Assembly (NCBI GenBank): GCA_028280785.1
Contig: JANQLF010000255.1
Coordinates: forward strand, 1-34,644
From: Planctomycetota bacterium
Lineage (GTDB): Bacteria; Planctomycetota; UBA11346
Length of the DNA: 34,644 nucleotides
Direction of reading: 5' to 3'
Shown in pieces: positions 8,995 to 17,267 of the stretch. The stretch's first letter is position 1, and every line of letters starts with the position of its first letter. The position numbers were made by a program, and so were the translations under genes. The notes beneath the pieces were generated by a model that did no database searches, was not told the DNA's origin, and worked only from the letters and a program-made list of their open reading frames with translations.

Positions 8995-9984
8995 TTATTT
9001 TGCGAGCGCCAATGCGTTGGCCCGTCTATGTTCCTTACGGATTTCTTCCATTTCAATTAAGACATCATCAGTTAATTCAATATCTGCGGCACCAATGCTA
9101 TCATCAATTTGAGAAGCCTTGGTAAAACCAGTAACCACCGAATCGATGTAAGATTTATTTAACAACCATGCCAATGACAACTGGGTTAAGGTAATATCTA
9201 AGCGCTCGGCAATTGGCGCTAAGGCATTGACCAAATCTGTATTGGCTGGTGATAAAATCTTTTCGCGCCAAGCCTTCCAGGTATTACCAGCCATACGACT
9301 ATCTTCTGGAATGCCATGACGATATTTACCGGTTAGCAACCCGCCCGCTAAAGGTGAATAAGGGATTATCCCAAATCCATATTTAGGCGCTAATCGATCA
9401 ATGCCCATACTTGGGCCATGTGAATCGACTATACCTGATTCAACGATTGAATATTGCGGTTGATGTGAAATTGGACGCTGCACACCCAACTCATCACAGG
9501 CATTTAAAATGTTAACTGTGAACTCGGCATTAAAATTAGACAGGCCCCAATAGAGTATTTTCCCTTGTCGTAATAAGTAATCTATTTCCAAGACCGTTTC
9601 CTCGAGAGGCTGATCGGCAACATACCCGTGGAGCTGATACAGATCAACGAAGTCTACCTGCAATCGCTTCAAACTGATATCGATTGAGTGCCTCATATGC
9701 TTACGACTCAGTCCTCGATTGTTCGGACCTTTAGCGCCGTAACCCCAGCGAACCTTGGTCGCGATGACAAGTTCATCACGTGGAAATGCCTTGAGAATCT
9801 TACCAGTTCTAATCTCAATCTCACCTTGCTCACCATAGCTGCACGAGGTGTCGAAGAAGTTAATGCCCTTCTCAAAGCATTGCTCTGCAACGACTTGTGA
9901 CTTGCCATCATCCAGCCAATCATGGGTGCCACTGCATATCGCAGATACCTGTAAGCCTGATTTGCCTAAATAATTGTATTTCAT
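8995..9984 (-). CDS. Aldo/keto reductase, first gene of the FG-GAP/lectin operon
   Basis: NAD(P)H-dependent aldo/keto reductase of about 329 residues, cytoplasmic. The fold begins MKYNYLGKSGLQVS. Visible family features: FFDTSCSYGEQGEIEIRTGK (catalytic Asp and Tyr region), DELVIATKVRWGYG (catalytic Lys), DLYQLHGY (catalytic His), the WGLSNFNAE strand and YSPLAGGLLTGKYRHG. These match the voltage-gated K+ channel beta-subunit/YghZ-like branch of AKRs. The longer open frame starts at 10083, but its first 33 codons cover an inverted repeat and do not resemble an AKR; I choose the ATG at 9984, with AGGGGATTG upstream. Two operator-like sites lie 56-150 bases upstream, so it probably leads the operon down to 1511. 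Likely substrate is a sugar or sugar-derived aldehyde/ketone (inferred). Confidence 0.88.
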   Translation of the reverse strand: MKYNYLGKSGLQVSAICSGTHDWLDDGKSQVVAEQCFEKGINFFDTSCSYGEQGEIEIRTGKILKAFPRDELVIATKVRWGYGAKGPNNRGLSRKHMRHSIDISLKRLQVDFVDLYQLHGYVADQPLEETVLEIDYLLRQGKILYWGLSNFNAEFTVNILNACDELGVQRPISHQPQYSIVESGIVDSHGPSMGIDRLAPKYGFGIIPYSPLAGGLLTGKYRHGIPEDSRMAGNTWKAWREKILSPANTDLVNALAPIAERLDITLTQLSLAWLLNKSYIDSVVTGFTKASQIDDSIGAADIELTDDVLIEMEEIRKEHRRANALALAK

Positions 9985-10039
9985 TTTTTCAATCCCCTGG
10001 CCCCCTGGCCCTGTTGGCGCCTTTGTTAAGTTAACGACA

Positions 10040-10065
10040 TTGCTAAACTTTTGTGACTTTAGCAA
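10040..10065. promoter_or_regulatory. Inverted repeat of the TTTGCTAAA-N10-TTTAGCAAA family
   Basis: TTGCTAAA (10040-10047) and TTTAGCAA (10058-10065) are perfect 8-base arms with a 10-base spacer. The site is 56-81 bases upstream of the aldo/keto reductase start. The spacer, CTTTTGTGAC, differs by one base from that of the site at 11326-11349, which indicates a common functional element. I infer an operator, probably for the LacI-family regulator encoded at 15160, because all copies surround that gene. Confidence 0.7.
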
Positions 10066-10120
10066 ATTCTGGCGGAAATCCATAGTTTTTAAGTACTTAT
10101 TCTGATTATGCTTACAACTT

Positions 10121-10142
10121 TTGGTCTATACCAATTGGTATA
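10121..10142. promoter_or_regulatory. GntR-type operator-like site upstream of the aldo/keto reductase operon
   Basis: TTGGTCTATACCAA (10121-10134) is followed directly by a third half-site, TTGGTATA (10135-10142). The 12-base core TGGTCTATACCA recurs exactly at 23111. This form is like the operators of GntR-family, HutC-subfamily regulators (NagR/DasR type). No gntR gene is in the window. Confidence 0.6.
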
Positions 10143-10276
10143 AATAGACGTTCTCAGTGAACACCTCTATCAATCGTCAACCCACATAGTTATGCGTTAA
10201 TCGCCCGTAAAGCAGAGGCTTACAGAATCATGAAATAAAATAATCGCAATAAACGCGGGTAGCGCATTGCCTCTTA

Positions 10277-11203
10277 TCATTTTTTGAATGGTAAAATCAC
10301 TACCTTATCTTGTTTGAATAATGGAATAAGAATATTCTTGCGCTTGGTATCAAATCCTAAATCAGCAGGCGCGTCAACATCAGCGAGTAAGGTTTCGTAG
10401 GTATTATTTGCATTAAGCTGATAAATTGCTGATCCAGCCCAACTCGACATAACAAATGATCCATCATCCATCAGCAAGATACCGTCGATGGTTCCCTTAG
10501 GTGGAGCTTTCATTGCAGCTTTTTCACCCTTTCCTCCCTTAAGCTTAAATACCTCATCTGATTCAAAGGTTACGACAACCAAATCATCTGCTTGCTTAAT
10601 AATACCATTTGGGCGGCCCATCTTAGGATCCTTGTGTATAGCTTCAATTTTCCCATTCGACCAAACCTGATAAATGGCATCAGTACCAGATAATTCCTGA
10701 CCATCGGCGCCTAATTTCCAACCACTATCAGTCACATAAACCGAATCACCAGGACCTTTGCATATACCATTTAAAAAGGTACTGCCTGGTACGTTAATGG
10801 TTTTTAATTGAGCACCATCTGGAAGCGAAAATACATGAACATTACCAAGGTCAGCGACATATAGTTTATCGCCATGCACTTCTGCGCCCTTGGGTGCATC
10901 AAGTCGAACTTTTTTATCAGTCGCATCAATCCATTTTAAATCAATGACTTCGCCATTGGGGCGTACCTTTGAGATAAATCCATTGTCATCTGCAGCAAGA
11001 CCACTGCCATTAATATTGGTAACCAAGTACACATCTTCAGCAGCATAGTACTCAACTGATTCAGGTGTCTTAAATCCTACATTCTCAATAGTTATCCTAC
11101 TAGATTCAGCTGAAGTACTTGGGCGAGCGCACGCCGTGATCAATGCAAGGGTTCCGCAAAACAATGCGATAAGGGATAGTGTTAATACTTTTTCAAAGTT
11201 CAT
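10277..11203 (-). CDS. SMP-30/gluconolactonase-like beta-propeller lipoprotein
   Basis: A 308-residue probable lipoprotein: a hydrophobic leader ends in the lipobox LITAC, with C25 the predicted lipid-modified Cys. The rest is a six-bladed-propeller pattern of the SMP-30/gluconolactonase/LRE group: PESVEYYAAEDVYLVTN, LDAPKGAEVHGDKLYVADLGN, FLNGICKGPGDSVYVTDSG, GRPNGIIKQADDLVVVT and GTIDGILLMDDGSFVMSSW are repeated blade strands. Characterised relatives hydrolyse sugar lactones using a divalent metal, but I cannot confirm the full metal-ligand set, so a binding role is also possible. The ATG at 11203 has AGGAAAG upstream. An inverted repeat shared with the aldo/keto reductase and large FG-GAP promoters lies 123-146 bases upstream, placing it in the same probable regulon as a monocistronic gene. 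Confidence 0.75.
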   Translation of the reverse strand: MNFEKVLTLSLIALFCGTLALITACARPSTSAESSRITIENVGFKTPESVEYYAAEDVYLVTNINGSGLAADDNGFISKVRPNGEVIDLKWIDATDKKVRLDAPKGAEVHGDKLYVADLGNVHVFSLPDGAQLKTINVPGSTFLNGICKGPGDSVYVTDSGWKLGADGQELSGTDAIYQVWSNGKIEAIHKDPKMGRPNGIIKQADDLVVVTFESDEVFKLKGGKGEKAAMKAPPKGTIDGILLMDDGSFVMSSWAGSAIYQLNANNTYETLLADVDAPADLGFDTKRKNILIPLFKQDKVVILPFKK

Positions 11204-11325
11204 TTTAATTCTTTCCTAACAAAGGTGATTAATCCTGTGCATCTTCTACACGATGACCGATAAGCTTGTCGACTAAGTAACAGGCATTTTCACCGTATAA
11301 AATGATGCTCTATAAAAGAACGATT

Positions 11326-11349
11326 CGCTAAAGTTTTGTGACTTTAGCA
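11326..11349. promoter_or_regulatory. Inverted repeat of the TTTGCTAAA-N10-TTTAGCAAA family
   Basis: CGCTAAA ends at 11332 and TTTAGCA begins at 11343, separated by the 10-base spacer GTTTTGTGAC. The arms lack the outer bases seen in the best copy but keep GCTAAA/TTTAGC and the same spacing. It lies upstream of the SMP-30-like lipoprotein gene (start 11203). Confidence 0.65.
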
Positions 11350-11390
11350 TTCTGCGGCAAGGTAGTCAAGAGCACGCACGCAACAGATCA

Positions 11391-11424
11391 ACAAAAAAGT
11401 CCCGCTAAATAATTAGCGGGACTT
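11391..11424 (-). terminator. Rho-independent terminator of the large FG-GAP gene
   Basis: A 12-bp perfect stem (11397-11408 with 11413-11424, core AGTCCCGCTAA/TTAGCGGGACT) has a 4-base loop. On the minus strand it is followed by a run of six T. It begins 28 bases after the stop of the 11452-14856 gene and separates it from the SMP-30-like gene. Confidence 0.9.
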
Positions 11425-11451
11425 GAGTTATAATAACTCCATTATTTCATA

Positions 11452-14400
11452 TCATTGAGGATTCACCGTCACATTGCCTTCATCGAGCAACAAGTCCCTG
11501 ATGCGAACAGTGCCCGTACCGTCGGTCACTGCCGCCTCAACAGTGCCACTGTATTCCGCAGGTAATTGTATGGTCGCTTGCCAGCTGCCGTCATTTTCAA
11601 CGGTCGCGCTTACTCCATTAATTTCCAAGCTGTATGGTGGTACACCGCCATCAATGATGCCGTGCACGGTTAGTGTCAACATATCAATACTTAAAGGAGC
11701 TACAGGGGCCACTACAGTAATAAGCACATCATCACTTGCCGTAGCACCTTCATCATCGGTAACAGTTAATGTAATGGTATGTGCTCCATCGCTTAACTGC
11801 AGTGATGGATTTATACCGGTTGCAATTTCAGTACCATCTATTGCCCACGAATAAGATACAATGTTGCCATCGCTATCTGATGACTGAGAGCCATCAAGCG
11901 TAACTGATTCACCAGCTACACTATCACTATCAGCTACAATCTGATCAGAACCTGCATTTGCGATTGGCAATTCATTAACAGGAGCAGATCCATCACGCGG
12001 ACTTTCAGCTGGCCCAGTGTCACTTGGCGTAAACCCAGCATCAGTTGTTAAAATTAATTTATCGACACGAGACCCATCGGTACGCATCCACAGATTTACC
12101 GTTCGCAAACCTGCCTGCGTCACATCTACCTTCAGCTTGGTTCCCCCTGCTTTTTGCATCCATACCCATTGATTACTTTTTGAATAAACTCCATAACTAT
12201 AATAGGATACGGGTGTGTCTAATCCAACATGCACTGATCCACTTGCCCAATGTTTACCCCACAAGCGCACCCAGATATAATACGTACCAGTTGTCGTGAA
12301 CTGAACAGGATAAGAAAGCTTTGGTCCAATAGTTGTATTTTTTGCATTAACGCCTGCATCCGGAGTCGCTTCCATCATAGTACCAGAGGCACCTGTAAAA
12401 TTAAATTCCTCCCAAGTGCTATTCACCGCTGCATTAATACCTGGACTTAAGGTATCATAATGTTCAGCCTCTATCACTACCATACCATTGCTCTCAAGAA
12501 AAGCCCCATTGGTAGAGACTGGATTTACCACAATAGAAATGGTAGCAGCAGTTGAATTCACCGTTCCATCATTAGCAATAAATGTAAATGAATCAGTTCC
12601 GGTAAAGTCAAGATTTGGTGTATAGGTTAAATTTGGAGCAGTACCTGACAGGACACCATTACTCGGAGCATTTTGCACAGCATAAGTCAATGCATCATTA
12701 TCAACATCACTTGCCGAGAGCACAATTGCCAATGCCTCATTTTCTGAAGTTGCTAGCGACTGCGCCTCAGCAATAGCTTGATCATTGACTGCATTAACCG
12801 TAATCGAAACCGTTGCTATATTTGAATTAGCACTGCCATCATGAACCCTAAATGTAAAACTATCGGCGCCATTAAAGTCAGCATTCGGTGTATACGTCAT
12901 ATTTGGTGGTGAACCCGCTAACGAACCATTGCTAGGCTGGTCGACAATAGCAAATGTTAATGGATCACTATCAGCATCATCCGCTGTTAAGATTATACCC
13001 GCCGCATTATCTTCGTCAGTTGTTACTGCCTGATCGTTGGCAACTGGAATCGCATTACCATTGAGAACATTTATACTTACACTGTCGCTATTTGTTGCGC
13101 CATCATTATCAGTAACCGTTAATGAAAAACTTAAGGTCGCAGGCCCAGCAGGTGCGGTAAATGTTGGCGCAACGGCAGAAGCCGAGCTTAATGTCACAGT
13201 CGGTCCTGAACTTTGGCTCCAAGCATAACTAACTATGTTTCCATCTGAGTCTGATGAAGCAGAGCCGTTAAGCGAAACAGCATCATTTTCACTCACTGTT
13301 TGATCAGCACCGGCATTAGCTACAGGACTATTATTGCCACCACTAGTTGGATAAACTACATCGGTAACGCTACCATCCTCACGCAACACGACATAACGAT
13401 TAGCCGCAATATTCGTAAATGTTTGCGTGGCCTTACTACTTGGCCAAGTAACCTGAACATCAATAAGTGATGCGGCACCTAATCCAAAATGTAAGCGCGG
13501 ATGCAAAGCCATGGTATCTGACATCATGAGCTTATGACCAATTAATTCTTGAGTACCTGCCTTATAAATGCGTACTGCCGCACCAAGAGCTTGGGTATTT
13601 TTATCAGTCTGACGTAACTGTAATTTGAACCAATTATTCGAATTTTGGCTGATATTTCTAAAAACAGAAATAGATGTGTTGCGTGATGACCAAGAAGCTC
13701 CTGGTCCACCAGTAACGACATCCAATTTTCCATCCATGTCATAATCATCAAATCTGAAATGCTTACCACTTGGCGCCCACGAAAATTTACTGCCTACCTT
13801 TTTAAATGTCCCATCACCTTTATTGCGCCACACATTTGTGCCGTAGTTACCCTGATTAACAATATCAACATGGGAATCGTTATCGATATCTACAATATAA
13901 ATATGAGTATAGCCTTCTTTGTCAGTTGCAGCAGAAAAACCAGCACTATCGGTAACATCAACAAAACCAAAATTACCATCACCAAAATACATTTTTATTG
14001 GATATTTGGCCGAATCAGCAGTATTCCATGCATGAAAAAGATAAAGGTCCATATTGCCATCATTGTTAAAATCAGCAGTGCGAGCAATTCCCCCGATGTA
14101 ATTCAAAACCGGGTTGGTTCCTTGAATTTCTTCGAGCTGTCCTTGATTATTTCGAAGATAACGTAACGGACCATTCCATGATGTATGAGAGGTTTTATTA
14201 CGACCCGGCGCGTAAACATCAATCCAACCATCATTGTTAAAATCACTCAAGGTCCAAAGACCATGAAAGAAGTCTACTGTCGTTGGGCTTGCATCGAGAT
14301 CCTTATAAATTTTTCCACGTCTAAATATAGACTCCAACGCGCCATCACCATCAAAATCAATAAAAGACACTTGACTTGAAGAGCCACCTATATGGGTTCG

Positions 14401-14856
14401 TGAAAACTGTGGATCTGCTGACCCAGCTTCTGATAAATTATGACTAATTACTGCACCACCTTCATTGGCGGTGTAAACAAGGTCGGTTTTCCCATCGCCG
14501 TTATGATCCACCTCACCGAGCCAGAAACCTGAATAGGTACGGTTTTCTGCTGGTAAATTTTTCCAATATTTAAATTTAAAGTCTGGTGTACCGAGCCAAA
14601 CTGGCTCCTGATGTGTATTGTGGTTGTTGATCACAATATCGAGTAAATTATCATCATTGATATCCATAAAGGCATAATCAAAAACATTACCGTCAATTGG
14701 TGGATTAACGTCAACGACATCCACAGTCACATTTTCGAATTGAAATGGCTCCACTGCAGTCGCCGTCGTTATGAATATGCAGATGAGCAAGCATGAATGC
14801 AAGATCCTCCACATTAATGGTTTCTGCTCCCAGCCCTTGGCTCTGTTCATGTGCAT
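11452..14856 (-). CDS. Large modular secreted protein: FG-GAP propeller, ASPIC/UnbV, Ig-like domains and a carbohydrate-binding-like module
   Basis: About 1134 residues, exported; numbers below count from the upstream ATG at 14877. Domains in order: signal region ending ITTATA (about 41); FG-GAP propeller 45-410 with Ca-loops such as DINDDNLLDI and DHNGDGKTDL; ASPIC/UnbV-like 430-505; PKD/K319-type Ig domain 517-604 (NAGADQTV, SDSDGNIVSYAW); two tandem cadherin-like Ig repeats 610-696 and 697-787 (TYTPN-DF-G-DSFTF in each); a CBM6-like or GH115-tail-like module 795-945 starting MVVIEAEHYD; a second PKD domain 970-1056; and an unassigned beta-rich tail. The propeller half is paralogous to the 7458-8984 product. 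Start is uncertain: ATGs at 14877, 14856, 14850 and 14814; GGGAG lies upstream of 14856. It is probably a surface polysaccharide-binding protein. Confidence 0.88.
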   Translation of the reverse strand: MHMNRAKGWEQKPLMWRILHSCLLICIFITTATAVEPFQFENVTVDVVDVNPPIDGNVFDYAFMDINDDNLLDIVINNHNTHQEPVWLGTPDFKFKYWKNLPAENRTYSGFWLGEVDHNGDGKTDLVYTANEGGAVISHNLSEAGSADPQFSRTHIGGSSSQVSFIDFDGDGALESIFRRGKIYKDLDASPTTVDFFHGLWTLSDFNNDGWIDVYAPGRNKTSHTSWNGPLRYLRNNQGQLEEIQGTNPVLNYIGGIARTADFNNDGNMDLYLFHAWNTADSAKYPIKMYFGDGNFGFVDVTDSAGFSAATDKEGYTHIYIVDIDNDSHVDIVNQGNYGTNVWRNKGDGTFKKVGSKFSWAPSGKHFRFDDYDMDGKLDVVTGGPGASWSSRNTSISVFRNISQNSNNWFKLQLRQTDKNTQALGAAVRIYKAGTQELIGHKLMMSDTMALHPRLHFGLGAASLIDVQVTWPSSKATQTFTNIAANRYVVLREDGSVTDVVYPTSGGNNSPVANAGADQTVSENDAVSLNGSASSDSDGNIVSYAWSQSSGPTVTLSSASAVAPTFTAPAGPATLSFSLTVTDNDGATNSDSVSINVLNGNAIPVANDQAVTTDEDNAAGIILTADDADSDPLTFAIVDQPSNGSLAGSPPNMTYTPNADFNGADSFTFRVHDGSANSNIATVSITVNAVNDQAIAEAQSLATSENEALAIVLSASDVDNDALTYAVQNAPSNGVLSGTAPNLTYTPNLDFTGTDSFTFIANDGTVNSTAATISIVVNPVSTNGAFLESNGMVVIEAEHYDTLSPGINAAVNSTWEEFNFTGASGTMMEATPDAGVNAKNTTIGPKLSYPVQFTTTGTYYIWVRLWGKHWASGSVHVGLDTPVSYYSYGVYSKSNQWVWMQKAGGTKLKVDVTQAGLRTVNLWMRTDGSRVDKLILTTDAGFTPSDTGPAESPRDGSAPVNELPIANAGSDQIVADSDSVAGESVTLDGSQSSDSDGNIVSYSWAIDGTEIATGINPSLQLSDGAHTITLTVTDDEGATASDDVLITVVAPVAPLSIDMLTLTVHGIIDGGVPPYSLEINGVSATVENDGSWQATIQLPAEYSGTVEAAVTDGTGTVRIRDLLLDEGNVTVNPQ

Positions 14857-14915
14857 GTGTTTAATTCTCCCGTGCATCGGTCTCTGTTTTTGAAATCGTG
14901 ATATAACAGGTTCTG

Positions 14916-14943
14916 TTTGCTAAATCTTGAAAAATTTAGCAAA
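14916..14943. promoter_or_regulatory. Best inverted repeat TTTGCTAAA-N10-TTTAGCAAA
   Basis: Two perfect 9-base arms, TTTGCTAAA (14916-14924) and TTTAGCAAA (14935-14943), flank the 10-base spacer TCTTGAAAAA. It lies 60-87 bases upstream of the large FG-GAP gene, in the divergent 303-base gap with the LacI-family gene. It is the strongest member of the operator family; apart from this and the half-site at 15041 I see no other feature in the gap. Confidence 0.75.
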
Positions 14944-15040
14944 CTATTTTTTAAAGCAAGGATTTCTTAAATAGTTTAGAGCCATACGCTTACATATTTC
15001 CGCCTTTAACTAGTTGTTTAATAGAATCATCTTTCCCTAC

Positions 15041-15064
15041 TTTGCTAAATTTTCAAAATTACAA
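15041..15064. promoter_or_regulatory. Degenerate copy of the TTTGCTAAA operator upstream of lacI-type gene
   Basis: A perfect left arm TTTGCTAAA (15041-15049) is followed by an AT-rich spacer and a decayed right arm (ATTACAA). It is 96-119 bases upstream of the LacI-family start, so autoregulation is plausible. Another half-site-like TTTAGCA sits at 15143-15149. Confidence 0.4.
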
Positions 15065-15159
15065 TTCCATCCGTTATGCTATTAATTTTTTTAACTTGTT
15101 TATTATAATGGGTTTATGCTAATATTTCATTTCATTGACTTCTTTAGCAGGCTTTCAAC

Positions 15160-16170
15160 ATGACAAGGATGGCAGAGAAAAAAGCAAAACTCAGTGAAGT
15201 TGCAGAACGCGCCAAGACCTCGGTGAGCACCGCTTCATTGGTTCTCAACGGTCGGGGTGATGAGCTGCGCATCGTCAAAGAGACTCGCGACAACGTTATC
15301 AAGGCCGCCAAGGAACTTGGCTACGTCACTCCAAAGAAACGTAAAAATAAAACCAAGAAGTGCGTTGCTATTGCCCTACTCAGCAGCAGCGGCATCACCG
15401 AACACGAATATTTCCACGATCATTTTCTGCATCTCTCTGCGGCGTTAACGCGCTCAAATGTTTTTCAGATAACTAATATGGGTGTCACTTTTGATAGGAT
15501 CGCTCAAGATTTACAAAATGGACCACTCGCAGATGCCGATGCCTTTATTTTTCCAACCTTGGAAAACATAGATAAAGACACGGTTAAAAAACTCGATGCT
15601 ATTAAAAAACCCTATGTCATTTTAAATCGTCGCTGCCAACCACTACGTCATTGTGTGGTGATTGATAATTTTCAACGCGGCTATGACCTAGCGAGTAAAA
15701 TATATGACGCCGGGCATACGCACTTAGCCTACCTCAAACCAAGCATGGAAAGCCAAGCCTTTGAAGAGCGCTTTCTCGGTATTAGCAAAGCTGCAGCTGA
15801 ACGCGGCTTATCTCAGAACATAGTCTCGTTTACCCGCGCTAGTTCAGATGACTCGACCGCTGATTTCAAAAAGCTTTTCAAGCAACATCCTCAATTAACT
15901 GCCTTCATTACCCACTCTCAGGAAATGTGCTGGTCAGCACTCGAAGCAAACCCCAAAATGTCCACAGCCGCATTGGACCATCATGCTGCTATTTCGACAC
16001 CAAAGGGCAAAAAAGTTGTCACCGGTTACCGTACTTCCGTCGAAGAAGTCTGCCAACAAGCAGTACGCCTAGCCACAAGCATTGTTCGCGGCAAAAAAGT
16101 TAAAAAAAATACGCTCATCGAAATTCCTGGTGAATTTATTTCGGGAGAAACTTTAACACCAATTAATTAA
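15160..16170 (+). CDS. LacI-family transcriptional regulator
   Basis: A 336-residue DNA-binding regulator. The N-terminal LacI-type helix-turn-helix (about residues 10-58) reads KLSEVAERAKTSVSTASLVLNG, with the usual A-x-x-A-x-x-S-x-x-T-x-S-x-x-L-N pattern, and ends KAAKELGYV. The remainder (about 68-336) is a periplasmic-binding-protein-like sensor domain: VAIALLSSSG, DADAFIFPTLE, KPYVILNRR, a VVIDN-x-x-R-G-Y-D-L-A strand, and the C-terminal GEFISGETL. It should bind a sugar-like effector. It is divergent from the large FG-GAP gene and overlaps the ypdA-like gene tail-to-tail by 8 bases. The surrounding promoters carry a shared inverted repeat, making it the natural candidate regulator, though the 10-base spacer is longer than in typical LacI operators. 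The ATG at 15160 has only a weak ribosome site. Confidence 0.93.
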   Translation: MTRMAEKKAKLSEVAERAKTSVSTASLVLNGRGDELRIVKETRDNVIKAAKELGYVTPKKRKNKTKKCVAIALLSSSGITEHEYFHDHFLHLSAALTRSNVFQITNMGVTFDRIAQDLQNGPLADADAFIFPTLENIDKDTVKKLDAIKKPYVILNRRCQPLRHCVVIDNFQRGYDLASKIYDAGHTHLAYLKPSMESQAFEERFLGISKAAAERGLSQNIVSFTRASSDDSTADFKKLFKQHPQLTAFITHSQEMCWSALEANPKMSTAALDHHAAISTPKGKKVVTGYRTSVEEVCQQAVRLATSIVRGKKVKKNTLIEIPGEFISGETLTPIN

Positions 16171-17140
16171 GTTTAGCAGCAAGATCTGTCGCCAGGGGCT
16201 CTGTCTGAAGTCGTGCATTTTCAATGAATATTTGCCCAGTATCTAGGCCATTTGCTGCGGAACCCGCTAAATACAGGCCGGGGACATTACTCTCGCGTGT
16301 TTCTTCATTACAGCGCGCTTTCATGCTCCCCTCTTCGAGTTCAATGCCACAACGTCGTAATAAGGCATCGTCAGGTCGATACCCAGTCATTAAAAACACA
16401 AAGTCAGCTGGAATAGTTTGCTCAACACCACCTTTAAGCGATGTACACTTTACATGTTCTTGAGTAATCTCTGTTATCTCGTGACCTAAGTAAGCGTTTA
16501 TGCTACCTTCCTTAATTCTATTTTCTAAATCTGGCTTCACCCAGTATTTCACATGACTCGCAAAATCCTCACCGCGATGAATGAGTGTGACTTTAGCAGC
16601 GTGACGAAATAAACTCAGCGCTGTATCCGCAGCTGAATTAGCCCCACCAACAACCACTGTATTCATACCGGCATAGCGGTATGGATCATCAAAGTAATGA
16701 CTAACGTGTGGTAAATCGACACCGGGTATCGGTAAACGATTTGGATGGTCGAAATAACCCGTTGCTATTACAACTTTTTTTGCCCGTACATTTCCTTTAT
16801 TGGTGTGCACGGTAAAATTACCGTCTTCACCATCAACTACATCAACCGTGGTGTAGCGTTGAATATGTAAATCAAAGTGTTCAACCAGATGATTGTAATA
16901 AGCAAGCGTATCTTCACGTGTCGGACGCATCTGCGTATTAATGAATGGTACATTACCAATTTCCAACATTTCTGTGATTGAGAACCAAGTCATGTGAATC
17001 GGAAAGCGGCGTATCGATTCAACAACTGCACCCTTTTCTAGAATTAAAACATCAAGGTCACGGTTTTTACACGCAATTGCGCAAGCCAAACCCACTGGGC
17101 CTGCACCAACAATGACAACATCGTACTTTGATTCACTCAT
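16163..17140 (-). CDS. ypdA: YpdA-like NAD(P)/FAD-dependent oxidoreductase
   Basis: A flavoprotein of about 325 residues. FAD-binding GAGPVG is at 12-17, followed by LEKG. NAD(P)-binding VVVGGANSAAD is near 170, and TGYRPDD and a C-terminal PGLYLAGSAANG (second FAD contact) are present. RRFPIHMTWFS, LEIGNVPFI and ATGYFDHPN are close to the YpdA family, whose characterised Bacillus/Staphylococcus member reduces bacillithiol disulfide with NADPH. It lacks the CxxC of thioredoxin reductase. Start: ATG 17140 puts the Rossmann motif at the normal distance; the longer frame to 17188 adds an unrelated leader. It is divergent from the aconitase X operon; both operator families occur in the gap. Whether this organism makes bacillithiol is unknown, so the substrate may be another disulfide or acceptor. 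Confidence 0.8.
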   Translation of the reverse strand: MSESKYDVVIVGAGPVGLACAIACKNRDLDVLILEKGAVVESIRRFPIHMTWFSITEMLEIGNVPFINTQMRPTREDTLAYYNHLVEHFDLHIQRYTTVDVVDGEDGNFTVHTNKGNVRAKKVVIATGYFDHPNRLPIPGVDLPHVSHYFDDPYRYAGMNTVVVGGANSAADTALSLFRHAAKVTLIHRGEDFASHVKYWVKPDLENRIKEGSINAYLGHEITEITQEHVKCTSLKGGVEQTIPADFVFLMTGYRPDDALLRRCGIELEEGSMKARCNEETRESNVPGLYLAGSAANGLDTGQIFIENARLQTEPLATDLAAKLN

Positions 17141-17267
17141 AGTGGAAAAACTATGAATGCAACTCGCTGTGACCATCAAAAAATCCATGCTGGATCTAAG
17201 AGTCGGCGAGTGATCTCCCTAAAGATTTTTAAATACTATACTTACATGACAGCTGAAATAAGCGTAT

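Noticed and set aside
1511-9056. RTX toxin or adhesin interpretation of the Asp-rich repeats
   Set aside because: The loops are D-x-D-x-D-G FG-GAP type spread at blade spacing, not GGxGxD nonapeptides, and no type I secretion genes are present.
9985-10083. 33-residue N-terminal extension of the aldo/keto reductase
   Set aside because: It covers the operator repeat, is unlike AKR N-termini, and a ribosome site precedes the ATG at 9984.
11397-11424. GCTAA/TTAGC palindrome as another copy of the TTTGCTAAA operator
   Set aside because: The arms are GC-rich with a 4-base loop, and a T-run follows on the minus strand directly after a gene end; it is a terminator, and the spacer does not match the 10-base rule.
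11474-11854. Plus-strand 126-residue open frame inside the large FG-GAP gene
   Set aside because: It mirrors the Ser/Val-rich PKD-coding region on the opposite strand; no family resemblance.
16163-17140. Thioredoxin reductase
   Set aside because: No CxxC redox motif; segments such as FPIHMTWFS and ATGYFDHPN fit YpdA better.
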